From positions 45,524,943 to 45,588,942 of the forward strand of contig OZ024730.1 of NCBI GenBank assembly GCA_964016875.1: a stretch of DNA of 64,000 bases, in the 5' to 3' direction. Below the pieces are notes generated by a model. The model was given only the letters and a program-made list of their open reading frames with translations, searched no databases and was not told the origin of the DNA. A program made the position numbers and the translations under genes. Below, in pieces: positions 1 through 11,600 of the stretch; the first letter of the stretch is position 1, and every line of letters begins with the position of its first letter. Source of the DNA: Fallopia convolvulus. Taxonomy: Eukaryota > Streptophyta > Magnoliopsida > Caryophyllales > Polygonaceae.

Positions 1-1311
1 AAGATCCAATTTCAGCTCAGGAACAAATGGTTCAAGCTCACTTTGCAAGAGCTTAATGATGCATTCGGGTTCCCTAACCCGATTTACGATGCCAAGTGTG
101 AGCCCGACCCCCTATTGACATGGAGTTATCTATCCGGAAAACAGGAAAGCTCCTTCCACAATTTGCCTAGCAAGGATATAGCCAACCCGCTCTTTCGGAT
201 TATTCTTCGCATATTAGGGAGCACGGTCTACCCAAGGACCGAGTTATCTAGGCCAAACAAGAGGGAGATCTTCATGCTGAGGACGATGTTATTCTCTTCC
301 CCCGAGCCTCTCAACATTGGTTTCGAGTGGATAAGAAGTGTGGATGATTTTAAGGCCAAGTCGGATTTGGTCTACTTTGGAGGGATGATTGCTCGGCTCG
401 CCCACAACCTTAACGTCAACATGAAAGCTTATTCGGGAGAGAAGCCGATATTTGTAGACATTCCGTTTCTCATTAATGCAAAGCTAATATCGAGGCACCC
501 CGATGATCCCAACACATATTGCTCCGTCTTCCATGCTAATCAAGTTGTCATCACGAAAGAGCGGGTGGATTTGCTTCATTTGCCCAATTGGTTTGAGGTG
601 TGGTCCCGTGACCGTTACCGTTTGAAGAAACGTCCTGAACAAGAAGAGTCTTTAAGAAGACGCCTCCGCCGCTATCCGAGTCCAGAGCCCAAGTATGAAA
701 TTCTACCTTTACCCCCTCCTCCTACCCTCAGGCACGACCCATCTGGGTCGTTCCAACCGGCACGCCAGTCCGTGCACGACCCTAGGGGGGTCGTGCACGA
801 CCCACCAGCCTTCTACGAGCCTGCCCGCCACTTCGTGCACGACCCCTATGGGGTCGCGCACGACCTTCCACGCCCCTACCACGTCCCCTTGCCACCCATG
901 CATCCTACCTTTGGGGCGGCTTATGAGTTCGGGACCTCCTCTAATGCTAATATCGGTCCCGGGGATGAGGAGCCAATGCAACAAGATGAGGCTCCGGTGT
1001 ATGATATGAACTATTTGGCTCGGGAGATGGCGGCGATGAGGGTTGATCACCGGCAACAACATGAGGCCGTGATGCGTGGGCAAGCATCTATCAGGGAGGA
1101 CTTAAGGGAAACCCGGGGCGTAATGGATCAGCGTTATCAAGAGTTTCAGCAGTTTCAGTCTTACTATGAGGCCCAACAAGAAGTGGATGATTACCGTTGG
1201 GCTCATACGGAGGGCTACATGCATTGGGACTACAGGAACTACCCGGGTCGAGAGGCGTATATTCCACCAGAGCATCCACCATTCCACTCTCGTCGCCGAC
1301 CTCCACAGTGA
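1..1311 (+). CDS. Athila/Tat-like retrotransposon ORF, 5'-partial
   Basis: The frame is open from base 1, so the protein enters from outside the window; the first visible residues are KIQFQLRNKWFKLTLQELN and it stops at 1311. The first ~200 residues resemble the 'Arabidopsis retrotransposon ORF-1 / putative plant transposon protein' family of Athila-type Gypsy elements (established family, recognised by eye). The middle (about 720-900) is a Pro/His/Asp-rich low-complexity tract built from repeats of VHDP-type units. The C-terminal part is Glu/Gln/Arg-rich (about 1000-1200), probably coiled coil. It lies upstream of a long non-coding tract and a 3' LTR, as in Athila elements. It is intact within the window. 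Its molecular role is not known; a structural gag-like or nucleic-acid-binding role is a guess. Confidence 0.7.
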   Translation, partial: KIQFQLRNKWFKLTLQELNDAFGFPNPIYDAKCEPDPLLTWSYLSGKQESSFHNLPSKDIANPLFRIILRILGSTVYPRTELSRPNKREIFMLRTMLFSSPEPLNIGFEWIRSVDDFKAKSDLVYFGGMIARLAHNLNVNMKAYSGEKPIFVDIPFLINAKLISRHPDDPNTYCSVFHANQVVITKERVDLLHLPNWFEVWSRDRYRLKKRPEQEESLRRRLRRYPSPEPKYEILPLPPPPTLRHDPSGSFQPARQSVHDPRGVVHDPPAFYEPARHFVHDPYGVAHDLPRPYHVPLPPMHPTFGAAYEFGTSSNANIGPGDEEPMQQDEAPVYDMNYLAREMAAMRVDHRQQHEAVMRGQASIREDLRETRGVMDQRYQEFQQFQSYYEAQQEVDDYRWAHTEGYMHWDYRNYPGREAYIPPEHPPFHSRRRPPQ

Positions 1312-2926
1312 TGAGCTCCACCACCCTTCCAGCTTCAATATTAAGTTGTGAGTTTCTTCTTCCTATCTCTTTACTTTGTCATATATTTTTATGCATGAGG
1401 ACATGGCATGATTTAAGTATGGGGTAGGGGAAGAAGAAACTAGTTGTATATAATTGAGTCTTTGCTTGATTTCTTGATTATTAGTTTGTCTTATAAAAAA
1501 AAAAGAAAAAAAAAAAAAAAATTGAAAAATGTCGAAAAATCAAAAAATATTTCTTTAGGATAGAAGAATGCTTCATCTTAGATGTCCTATGATGAGAATT
1601 AATTTTCATGCTTATCATATAATTCCTTTGGCATATTTGGATAGTATAGCCCAAGTCTTAAGAAATTGCTTTTGATTGTGAAAATTGACTTGTAATAAAA
1701 TTGAGCATATGTTTTTAGAGTTGAAGTAGTTGCAATCCAACAAAAATTTTTACCTAGTGAGGAATTTTGGCCTTATAGGGAGAACATCAAAAATCCCTCT
1801 TCTTTATATGTGTGATTTGCTCTCTTTGTGCATTAATCTCTTGTCATTGATATGGTTATCTATTGCTTGAAGCCGCTATGAGATCGTTCATGCATGTTAA
1901 TTATGATTAAGAACTTATTTTTCATAAGCCACTTTTTATCCTCTCTTCTACCTACCTTTGCATTATCCTCTTTTTGAAGCCAAGTTGAGCCTTAAGCCTT
2001 TTATTTTTAGCTCCACAAAATTATTCCCTAGCCGATATAAGCTTGACCCTATCCGGGGATTAGGACTTAGTGTTGGATTGTGATAGTTTTGTTGAGTGAG
2101 ATTGCTTGGTTCAAGTGTGGGGTAATTATGGGTTGGGAAAAGTAAAAAAAGATCTTGCAGTTTGTCATGTAAAAGGAGTTTGGTTCCCTGAATGCACTTA
2201 CAAAAGAGTTGAAAAAAGAAAAAAAAAAAGAGAAAAGAATTGGCGCCAATCTCCCATAAAAAAATGAAAATCAAAAAGGGAGAAAAATAAAGCAAAGTGT
2301 TGAAAGTGAAAGTGTGCATGGGCCAAAATTCATTAGTATTTGTAAGCAAGATTAAGTTGGGATATAAAGAGGGTTGAAGAAATAAGTGAGTTTGAGCATA
2401 ATGTTGAGAGAGTTTGGTATAATCTTTTATGAGAAGTTTTGGAGATGTGAATTTTTAGGAGTCTTTGATTCATGGATATTATTAGCACCACATGGCCAAA
2501 TATTTTCCACGCCTTAATGTCATTACCAAGCCCCATTACAACCCGGCCGAATGGAGTCTTCTATGAAGATTTCATTGAGCCTAAGTTCTTATGATGATTG
2601 ATGTGTTTTGACTTCTCTAGGTAGAGAGATTGGTGATATAAGTCTCAATGATAAAGTTGATGTTGCATAAAGATTGAGTTGAGAGTTGATATTAATAGCC
2701 TAAACACATGAGAGATGAGTGAAACACATTAATATCCCTTGTGAGGTTGGATTGTGATTGCCTATGCTTGGGACTCATACATATGTGATGATGTTAAAAT
2801 TACTTGTCTACTTTTTCACTTGTGTTTAAAATATTTTGACAAGGGCTATGCTTGAAGATTGTGTTATTGGTCTTGATTTTGCTTGATTATTGCTTGAGGA
2901 CAAGCAAGTCTAAGTATGGGGTATTT
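1312..2926 (+). other. Athila-like 3' untranslated internal tract and polypurine tract
   Basis: About 1.6 kb without a convincing ORF lies between the retrotransposon ORF and the LTR. It has A-rich runs near 1495-1520 and 2215-2230. It ends with a 'gaggacaagcaag...aagtatggggta' segment (2897-2922), the PPT-type sequence that commonly stands immediately before the 3' LTR in Athila/Tat Gypsy elements. Small ORFs inside it look like chance. Confidence 0.65.
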
Positions 2927-4223
2927 TGATATCCGCTTTTTAAGTAGGTTTTTAGTGTCTAGATAGATTAGATTAAGTTGGTTTTCGCATTAGAGTTTTA
3001 TGTTTTTGAGTCTTTTTGCTTTAGTTTTCGTATTTCCTTGAGATTCGGAAACTACGCGTATTTTGTGTCTTTTGTAGGTATTTTGGAGCGTAACCGAAGA
3101 ATTTGGAGTACCATACGAAGAGGTGGACGAGCTATGAAGAGAAGTTAAGGAAGGAGGCCGGAAAAAGAGTAGAATCAAGCCAAAGGAGCTCGTGCACAAA
3201 CCAAGGCAATCCAAGAACGACCCAACAAGGTCGTGCACGAGCTTACACATGCCAAGATCGACCCATCCCAAAAGACAAGCCTTAGGACCGACCCCGGGGG
3301 GGTCGAGAACGACCCTATGTGGGTCGATCGGGGCGCCGACTCTTGCCTTATTCCGAGATCTTTATGGATATATTCCATCTTTGATTTTAGGAAGTAGTTT
3401 TATCTTGTTTCCTAGTGTAATTAGGGCTCCTTTTTCTCTATAAAAGGGGGCTAGACCTTCTAGTTGAAGGAGATCTTTTTCTAGCTTTTGTTTGGAGGTT
3501 ATTTGGGAGATTAAGAGGAAGACTTGGAGGAAGTTGGAGAAATTTGTAAGACCTCTTTGTTTTTAATTTGATTTTTCGGTTTGATTTTCATGATCATGTC
3601 TTCTTCTTTCTTCTCCATGTGTGAGTAGTCTTCTTAGATTCTAGGGTTGGGTGAAAGCCCAACACAATCATGCATGTCTAAACTTGAATTCATGACTTGA
3701 ATGCTTGAAAGATCATATCTATCTATCTTGTTCTTAATACCTTTGCGAAAGTTGAGGCAATATCTTGCAATTAACCTAAAAGAGAAAGTGTAAAGTTGAT
3801 TGCTTGATTAGATCTAAATAGGATTTTTTTGCGAAAGTTGATTCTCCTAGGTTAAAGGATAGATAGAAAGTTGTTTAATTTGCGACAGTTGATTGAATAA
3901 CTTGAATTGTTTGCGACAATTGACTTTTCTATGATCTAGATTGCATGATAGTTGTGAATTCTTGTTGAAAGCATGTATGGTTGTTGTTGTGGTAGCCCTA
4001 GCCCTAGGATTGCTCTTTTTATACTTGATTAAAACCCATTAAGCTGACTCGATCTCGACCCCATAAGGTCGTGTTCGACCCTTAGTCCTTTGTTTGTTCT
4101 CTTGCTTTTCGTAGTTTATCAACTAATCTTTAGCCCTATTCTCATTCCCGTGGACGAACCTGACTCCGCTATACTCAGCGGGGTATTAAATATAAATTTA
4201 TTTGTTCAAGAATCCCTTCAACA
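2927..4223 (+). repeat. 3' LTR of Athila/Tat-like Gypsy element
   Basis: The LTR starts TGATATCCGC right after the PPT and ends with ...CTTCAACA at about 4223. It includes a promoter-like segment (TATAAAAGG near 3440), 'gcgaaagttgat' repeats (3740-3920) and the phrase 'ctgactccgctatac' (4160-4175) typical of this lineage's LTR ends. Immediately downstream, Copia LTR sequence begins (4229), so this element appears inserted in the Copia 3' LTR; the 5-bp TSD would be about ATATT. The 5' half of the element is outside the window. The exact end is known to a few bases only. Confidence 0.65.
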
Positions 4224-4228
4224 ATATT

Positions 4229-4406
4229 CTCCATAAATAAACGCCCCAGTTGTCTTGCAAACAATCATACACGATCTGTGCGTTCCTTCCATAAATAGTT
4301 TTCTTGCCAGCTGGTCGTGTCAGTGACTTTGCCGAGTCGTTGACTCGACTTGCAACTTCGAAGTCACTGACTTCTTGGAACCATCAAAACTCTAAATCTT
4401 CAAACA
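4229..4406 (-). repeat. Copia 3' LTR, start portion (truncated by Athila insertion)
   Basis: This segment matches 39848-40003 (the 5' LTR of the same element) with scattered substitutions. It begins on the minus strand with TGTTTGAAG just after a PPT (plus strand 4411-4420, read TAAAGGGGAG on the minus strand). The rest of the LTR lies beyond the Athila insertion, outside the window. It contains an imperfect inverted repeat of GTCAGTGACTT-like arms (about 4319-4374). Confidence 0.75.
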
Positions 4407-4425
4407 AAGTCTCCCCTTTATGATG
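4407..4425 (-). promoter_or_regulatory. Copia polypurine tract
   Basis: On the minus strand this reads CCATCATAAAGGGGAGAC. This is the plus-strand priming site type that borders the 3' LTR in SIRE-like plant Copia elements, where the context is typically '...catcaaaaagggggaga'. It fixes the element's orientation as minus. Confidence 0.7.
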
Positions 4426-4471
4426 GTGACAAACATCCTGTCCTGATAAGATCTTTACAACATACATACAA

Positions 4472-6016
4472 TGATAGCTTGCATTTAAGTGTATCTTAGG
4501 ATGCATACTTATGTTTATTTTGCATGGTTTTAGCTTAGTTTAGTCTAGTTCTTAGGTTTTTAGGTTTTCTAGGAAATTCGGGCTTTGCGCTTATTTCGTT
4601 CGGTTTTGTAGATTTTTAGGTAAACAAGCGTGGACGAGATGGATCTTAGGGGACTATGATGGAGTTTGATGAAGCTTAGAGTATTACGAGTGAAGATCAA
4701 ATGATCCAAGGCCCAAGAGCTTGAGGGATAAAAACGCTTAAATCCGGGCAATGGATTAGAGTCTTGTTTTGACACCTCTATCTTGCAATGATTGGTGTGG
4801 GAGCTACAGTGGTCGGATGCAGTTGAATTTGATATCACTGGAAAGCTAACTCGAAGAGATACAATTCATATTTTTACTCCGAGTCCAAATTCCAACTCGA
4901 AGAGGGTGAAAATAGCCTCTGAAGTGTCTCCTGAAGTGCTGAACTAAGGGGTGCCGCGGGCTAAATTGACAAACTGCGTGGCCGCGCCACCCTAGGAAAT
5001 TCCCGTGCCACTTTCTTTTCGACGGAGAGATTGGGCCGCGAGTTTTGGGCTTCGAGTTGGACTTTATTAGATATTTTTCGACTTGTTTTATTGTATTTCA
5101 GAATAATTTGATCTTTGGAAACCTTTGGGTATTTAAACCTTGTTTTTAGTTTCTCTTTCATAACTTAGAACATAATTTGGAGGTTAGGGTTTCTTCTCTC
5201 TAGAGGCAAACTTTGAACCTTTTGTAAGTTTTTCTTAATTCTATTATGCATTGCTAATTCCTTTGTGTTTGACTAGTTATTGAAATCATAGATTGCATAT
5301 TAATGTGAGGTTTGATTGATTCTCAACAACTTGAATATGTTTTATTCCCTGTGCTTAATTGAATCAGAATTATTCTAGGGTTTTGTTAGCTTGATCACCT
5401 AATAGAATTTCTAGGTTAATTTATAACTAATCTGATTAAGTTCCGTTTGGGGTTGATTAGATAATAGCATCTATAATTGTTTGGACCCATTTGGGCTATT
5501 CAATTGTAGAAGGGAATAAATCCACAAATAACTTAGATGTTTGTTTGATCTAAGTGTTTGTTTCTATTGATAACTTGATTCGTAAAGCTGTTGTTTAATT
5601 GAATCTAGACGTTGTTTTAGGTTGTTAAATGATTAGGGTTGTTTAGATTGTTAGTTCTTTCAACTAAATTTGAAGTTTGGGTCATAATCCTTAGTAGGAT
5701 CATAATCCACAATAGATTATTCAAGTGAATTGAGAATCAAGAAAATCAATGATCAATAAGCATATCTATGATGGATTTAACTAGTTGAACACACTTGTCT
5801 CGTATTGATTCAATCATATTTGCATTCATAGTTAGTTTTAATTTGCATCGTAGACTAGATAATCATTCCAAAAACCCCCTTTTAGTTACTTGGCATTTAA
5901 ATAACAACACTTAGACTCGAGTCTCTGTGGGTTCGACCCTTACTTGTCGCTCTATTGAGTTTAGTAAAGCTAAGGTTACTTAGATAGGTATAACAACCAC
6001 CGAAAATACCTGATCA
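4472..6016 (+). repeat. Solo LTR (family A, about 1.54 kb)
   Basis: It starts TGATAGCTTGCATTT and ends ...ACCTGATCA. The flanking 5-mers are TACAA (4467-4471) and CACAA (6017-6021), a TSD with one mismatch. A second full copy on the opposite strand lies at 37792-39321, the start of a third at 63749 and an end fragment of a fourth at 60608-60775. No internal retrotransposon sequence is attached, so this is a recombination-derived solo LTR inserted between Copia pol and its 3' LTR. 'gtgggttcgacccttac' near the end suggests a Gypsy Tat/Athila-like LTR. The small ORFs inside are not genes. Confidence 0.8.
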
Positions 6017-6021
6017 CACAA

Positions 6022-7513
6022 CATCATAGTATAAAGAGCAAACGCAAAAACAATAAAACATTCCCCTTAGGCTTAATATCCACATTGTTTCAATTTTTAG
6101 ATCCCTCCCTTTAAATTTATTCCCCCGGTTAATTCTCCATTTTGGAATCATCAAAAAAGATTGCTAAAACAAGAGAAGGAGTCAGAGGTAAAATATGGAA
6201 AGTTAAAACATAATATCAAACAGTCATAGATAATCATGCACCAAAGAAAAAGAACCAAAGTTCGATGCAACCACAAACTATCCAGAAATACAGTACAACC
6301 ATATCGGACTAAAAAGAGAAGTCTTTTAAACTAGAGAGATAATGTGGTAAAGGAAGAAGATAGGGATAGAGAGAGTCATGGACATGCAACACTCAGTGAC
6401 TCAGAATCGAAACAAGCAAACCTTTCCTCAACCACCATAAATTTGTCTTTAACATCTCTAGAAACTAAAGCAAGAACTTTAATATTAGGATGAGAATGAG
6501 TACCTGCTTCATATAGAACTATAGGACGTTGCTTAGAAGGTGTGACCTCTTCCAGAACTTTGTCGTTGATATCACCAGAGTCTTCTTTGTTAGCAACTTT
6601 TCGCAAGTCACCGACTTCTTTTTTTTCTTGGTTACTCATTGATTACCTTCTTCTTTCTCATCTCCTTCTAGTTCATGCTCTCTAAAACTAGAGCCCTTGT
6701 TTCCTTCTTCTTAGATTTTTCCAGATTTTGAGTTTATCCAACTCCTTCGCCAAATCCTCCTTAGCACTCTCCTCCTCCCTTTTTGGGTGTGTCACTCGAT
6801 CCTGAAAACGCTATCGGGGGTTGCGCCATTTGGCGCAACGTTCCAGTTTCAAGTGACTCGGTTTGTGTTTAGGTTCATGAAGCTACTGGATGAGGATGGA
6901 GGTAGGGTAATAAAGGAACTTATTCTCTCTTAATGGGAAAGTATCACTTCAATCAAATCAAACTATGCTCAGAAAAATTTCATTCCAAAAAAAAACTGAT
7001 CTACTTAATATTCTGTTGTGATTCACATGCCAATTTTCACAGTCGCTGACCCTACTCATGTCGGCGACCACCAAACCAAAAAACTGTTTTCTCACCGCAA
7101 CATATCTGTCCATTACTTTTGCACAATCCATGACTTTCTCTTAACTTACTTGGCGTTGGGGTTGCACAGGGAGTGCCAAAGCAAACCAAGTATGAAGCAT
7201 TATATATGAGGATTTGTCGATCACGATGTTAAGTCTCCATTGCATAAGGAAAGTCAAGACGGGCTCATAAGGACTCTCAAAACATGATAGGTCAAGGATA
7301 AGTATTAGAATCAACCATCATTTGGGCTTGTACTGAGGGTTAGGAACATCAGGTTGATTCTTTTGGGCTAAAACAAAGAGCTGAACAAGGTTGCACACAT
7401 GCTGAATGTAGTAGAAGTCCCGACAAGTCAAATGCATGTCTATCAAGAATGCAAAGATTTATACCATAAAAGCATGACTTCAGAACATATGCAAAACAAT
7501 CAATTCTAGCCAA
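6022..7513 (-). other. Copia region between pol and PPT
   Basis: This is the stretch between the pol stop and the PPT on the minus strand, part of the Copia element. It carries a small minus ORF (6376-6639, 87 codons) that is Lys/Glu-rich and unrecognised. Scattered GTCACCGACTT-like motifs match those in the same element's LTR and coding parts. The rest is AT-rich with many stops. It may be a decayed extra ORF, as some SIRE-type elements carry one here; that is inference. Confidence 0.5.
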
Positions 7514-9044
7514 TCATCGAGGGAATTTATGTAGGGAAATAGATCGTTGAAGAAAGATCATACCTAGTTCCATGCGGAGTTGTTCAAAGGGTTCACGATT
7601 TAAGGCCTTTGTGAAGATGTCTGCTCTTTGATCACTTGTTCTACAAAATTCCATAGTGACCATGCCTTTTTCCACAAAATCTCGAAGAAAATGGTGCCTT
7701 ATCTCGATATGATTTGTCTTTGAATGTTGCACCGGATTCTTTGAGATGTTGATTGCACTAGTATTGTCACATAGTATGGGTACTGACCCACACTTCACAC
7801 CATAGTCACCGAGTTGTTGTTGATCCATAAGAGTTGAGAACAACACGTTGCAGCCGCAATGTACTCTGCTTCCGCTGTTGATAGAGCAACATAATTTTGC
7901 TTTCTAGACCCCCATGACACAAGGCACGATCCAAGAAATTGAGCCATCCTGGATGTGCTCTTTTCTATCAACGAGATTTCCAACAAAATCTACATCCGTG
8001 TAGCCGACAAGATCAAAATCAAATCCTCTTGAAAACCATAAGCATAGATTGTTAGTTCCGTTAAGATATCGAATGATTCTCTTAACATCTTTCAAGTGGG
8101 ACCCTCTTGGATCAACTTGAAATTTAGTACATAGGCATACTCCAAACATAATATCAGGTCTGCTCGTAATAAGATAGAGAAATGATCCGATCATACCCCT
8201 GTACATTGTAGCATTGACTTCTGGATCATTGTCATCTTTTCCAAGTGAGGTAGTCGGCGACATGGGAGTGTCAAAAGGTCTCAAACGCTCAACACCGAAC
8301 TTCTTAACACATTCTTTGAGATATTTCTGTTGATGAACTCGTGTCCCATCCTCACCTTGTACAACTTGAAGTCCCAACAAGAACTTGAGTTCACCGACCA
8401 TGCTCATTTCAAACTCACTTGACATGAGGTCAACGAACTTCTTCACCAATTTAGCATCTGTTGAACCAAAGATGATGTCATCCACATAGACTTGAACAAC
8501 AAGTGTATGGCCTTCTTCCTTTAATAAGAACAAAGTCTTGTCTACTTCTCCTCGAACATAACCATGTTGAATCAAGAACCAAGACAAACGATCATACCAA
8601 GCACGTGGTGCTTGCTTCAATCCATAAAGAGCTTTGTCCAATTTGTAGACATGATCTGGGTGGGCGACATCTACAAAACCCAGTCTGTTCAACATACACT
8701 TCTTCCTTTAAGTATCCATTCAAGAATACAGTCTTGACATCCATTTGTTGTAGTTTGAACCCATGATGAGTAGAATAGGCAATGAGCAATCGAATAGCCC
8801 CAAGATGAGCCACTGGAGCAAATGTTTCATCATAGTCTATGCCCTCCTGCTGATTGTATCCCTTAACTACCAACCTTGCTTTATTTCTGACCACATTTCC
8901 TTCACCATCCAGCTTATTTCTGAACACCCAACGTGTTCCAATCACAACCCTTCCCTTTGGCCTCGGAACCAAATGCCACACTTGGTTTCTTTGAAACTGA
9001 TGGAGCTCTTCTTGCATGTCACTTACCCAATATGAATATTTCAA
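7514..9044 (-). pseudogene. Copia pol: reverse transcriptase and RNase H (frameshifted)
   Basis: Minus-strand fragments join in order. 9044-8592 holds the RT N-terminus (QVWHLVPRPKG, TRWVFRNKLD, ARLVVKGYNQQEG). 8695-7904 holds RT fingers and palm with the catalytic VYVDDIIFGST motif and the 'RPDIMFGVCLC' stretch. 7986-7514 holds the RNase H part (AEAEYIAAATCCSQLLW) and the C-terminus. The reading frame shifts between fragments (near 8690 and 7950), so one polyprotein cannot be made. Motifs and order are those of Ty1/Copia. It is a dead copy; the substrate would be the element RNA. Confidence 0.93.
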
Positions 9045-10159
9045 TACTTGATCAAAATTTTAGGCTTTAACATTGAGATGAAAGCATTGAAAGCAAATAA
9101 GTTGTTCAGAGAAGATCTGGTTTGCACACCCTTTGAGAAATCGGCGAGGATGTTAGTGACATGATGAGCACTTTTCTGTTGATAGTTCCTGACCTGTAGA
9201 TCTGTCAAGTCACCGACTTGTGACTGAGGCATTCTCTCTGAATCTTCTTTAGAGTTTTCTAGACTTGAGCTTCTCTCAAGAGTTTTCTCATCATTTGACT
9301 CATTGTCACTTGATCTTTGATCTTGATTACTTCCCTCTGTTCTGTCTGGGTCGGTGACACCAGCATTGTCATTGACTATTGAATCTTCTTCTGTTGTAAC
9401 AAATGGAATTAGATCATCTCAAATCAAATAGTATCCTTGCTCACCATCATCATGATCCTCAATCATCGAGCCTCCCATCGTATTCTCATCAAATACGATA
9501 TGAACACTTTCTTCAATCTTCCTCGTCCTCTTGTTGAACACTTTGTAGGCTTTGTTGTGAGGGGAATAACCTACAAAAGTGCCAACATCACTCCTTGGAT
9601 CGAACTTACCCAAACTGTCCTTGCCATTATTATGAACATAGCATTTGCACCCAAAAGTGCGTAAGTGGGCGACATTGGGTTTAACTGCTCTAAGCAGCTC
9701 ATAAGGAGTTTTTCTAAGAAGTGGACGAAACATGGCTTGAGTCATTACATAGCAAGATGCATTAAAGGCTTCACCCTAGAAATTTCTTGGAAGACCACTA
9801 TAGATAAGAATGGTCCGCGACATGGTCTCCAAGGCACGATTCTTCCTCTCAACTACGCCATTTTGTTGAAGAGTTCTTGGCGCTGAGAAGTTGCAACTTA
9901 TGCCATTTTTCTTACAAAATACCAGAAACTCGGAGTTGTCGAATTCTGTTCCATGATCTGACCTGACAGATACAAGAGCAACTCCAATTTTTTTCTTAAC
10001 ATCCTTCACCCATACTTGAAATTCTTCAAAGACCCGTTCTTTAGAAGATAGAAAAATTGTCCAAGTATACCGTGAAAAGTCATCAACAATGAAAAAAATA
10101 TAGCTATTTCCTCCACGACTTTGGATTCTCATGGGACCACATAAATCTATATGAATCAA
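9045..10159 (-). pseudogene. Copia pol: integrase core and linker (broken)
   Basis: The minus-strand ORF 10159-9776 carries the DDE integrase core: D in IHIDLCGPM, D in RSDHGTEF and E in QNGVVERKNR. A stop at the end of this ORF interrupts it. The frame resumes at 9745-9419 with the conserved C-terminal part (KTPYELLRAVKPNVAHLRTF, GTFVGYSPHNKAY). The linker to RT (9232-9041) includes the KGVQTRSSL signature. The INT-before-RT order identifies Copia. Confidence 0.93.
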
Positions 10160-10269
10160 CTATAAGGGATTAGTGGTACTTACCTCCTTCTTGGATTTGA
10201 AGGATGACTTCACTTGCTTACCTCTTACACAAGTCTCACAAACTTCATGCTTGTTTTGATCAATCTTGG

Positions 10270-10760
10270 CTATACCTCTAACCAGCTCTTGCTTATGAAG
10301 TTTGTCAAGGAGTTGAAAGCTCGCATGACCAAATCGTGCCAGAGGTTGGTGACATCTGTAACTTTTCTAAGACACGGTTTTTCCTCGGGTTCGAAACAAG
10401 GGTCCACTTTATAGAGATTATTTTCACACACCCCTTCCAGAAGAATCTTCCCCGAGTCAATTTCTTGTACGTGACAACCTTTCTTATCAAAGACAAGTTG
10501 AAATTTTCCATTAGCACAGATTTCAGAAATACTTAACAACTTGATACTAAGATTATCTACCAGATTCACATTATCTATAGTGAACTTCTCAGAAAATCTT
10601 ACCATACCATGCCAGAAATACCACCTTTACTATTGTTGCCGAAGGTAATCTTACCTCCCTTGTATTCTTGAAGTGAGACGAAATCCATAGGGTTCACCGA
10701 CATATGAGTTGAGCACGCACTATCAATAAACCAGGGCTCCTTGTCACTCACTTCAAGGTG
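10270..10760 (-). pseudogene. Copia pol: aspartic protease remnant and GAG-pre-integrase domain
   Basis: The segment 10760-10620 reads PWFIDSACSTHM on the minus strand. This is the retropepsin site, with DSA where the family has DSG. It is followed by the 'GKITFGNN' region and, after a stop, the GAG-pre-integrase domain (10605-10270: VNLVDNLSIKLLSISEIC, then LWHDLVMRAF; the usual family motif is LWHxRxGH). It is degraded by the DSG change and stops. Confidence 0.85.
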
Positions 10761-10911
10761 CATTGAAATAATTAGTTTTTACGAACCCAGAGTTGTCTAA
10801 CTCCTCTGGGTTCGACAACAAAGTAACTTCCAGGACAACATTTGTTATAGCGGGCACACAGATCTTGGAGGATAGTCGACGACAACAGGTTTGTCAAGAC
10901 TGTCATCAATG

Positions 10912-11066
10912 TTCTAAAAAATGTTAGGCGGACGCTAGGCGGAGAGGGGCTGCCTAGCGCCTAGACGGCCTGAACGGTGGCTTAGACGGGTACCTAGGCC
11001 GTCTGGACGGCTAGGCGGGCTAGGACCTTCCAACGCCTAGGCGGGGCCTAGAAGGGATTTTTAGAA
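10912..11066. mobile_element. MITE with CCTAGGCG-rich core (copy 1)
   Basis: This 155-bp GC-rich insert interrupts the Copia gag/pol junction. Its terminal inverted repeats begin TTCTAAAAA and its core is built from repeated GCCTAGGCG words. A relative is at 57711-57861. A convincing TSD was not found for this copy. The superfamily is not clear. Confidence 0.6.
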
Positions 11067-11600
11067 TAGTGACTATCATCCAGAGTTCGTGACCTAGCAT
11101 TTTTTTCTCATCTTTGTCCTTTTTGTGGCAATCATGTTGGTAATGACCAGCCTTGCCGCAATACCAACATGTCTTATGAGACTTTAGGCCAACATACTTG
11201 TTGTAGCCCGGATAGATGGGTTTGTTGTCGATGCGTGATTGAAAATCAATTTGTGAGGGAGCCAAGTTTTGGGCTTGTTTTTGCCATATATTGTGCACCT
11301 TTTGATCAGGATACGACCTTTGCTTCCCTTTGTCTAGTTTGGCCAGTACATGAGTATAGCAACTTGCATTGTCACTATTCATAGGGGATTTACTTTTAGA
11401 CAAAAAGGGAGCGTGCTTGGTACCCTGATTGTTAGGTGCACGAGCATATCCAATCCCAGACCTATCAATCTCCTTCACAAATTTTTTTTATAGTCATTTT
11501 TGACCTCTTGAACCTTTTCAGCAACAAATTCATCTAACCATTTCTTTCTTTTAGTCTCATCATCAACCTTTAGATCCTCTAGTTCTTTGGATAGCTTAGC
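11067..11600 (-). pseudogene. Copia gag: second CCHC zinc-knuckle region
   Basis: The minus-strand ORF runs from 11478 with IDRSGIGYARAPN, followed by a CCHC knuckle (CWYCGKAGHYQHDC). This continues the coiled-coil segment at 19751-20041 once the 8.1-kb insert is removed. The junction reads LRLGHAKLSKELEDLK without a frame break, with GTCAT shared as the TSD. An in-frame stop at about 11490 breaks it. Plant Copia elements of this type carry such a second knuckle downstream of the coiled coil. Confidence 0.85.
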
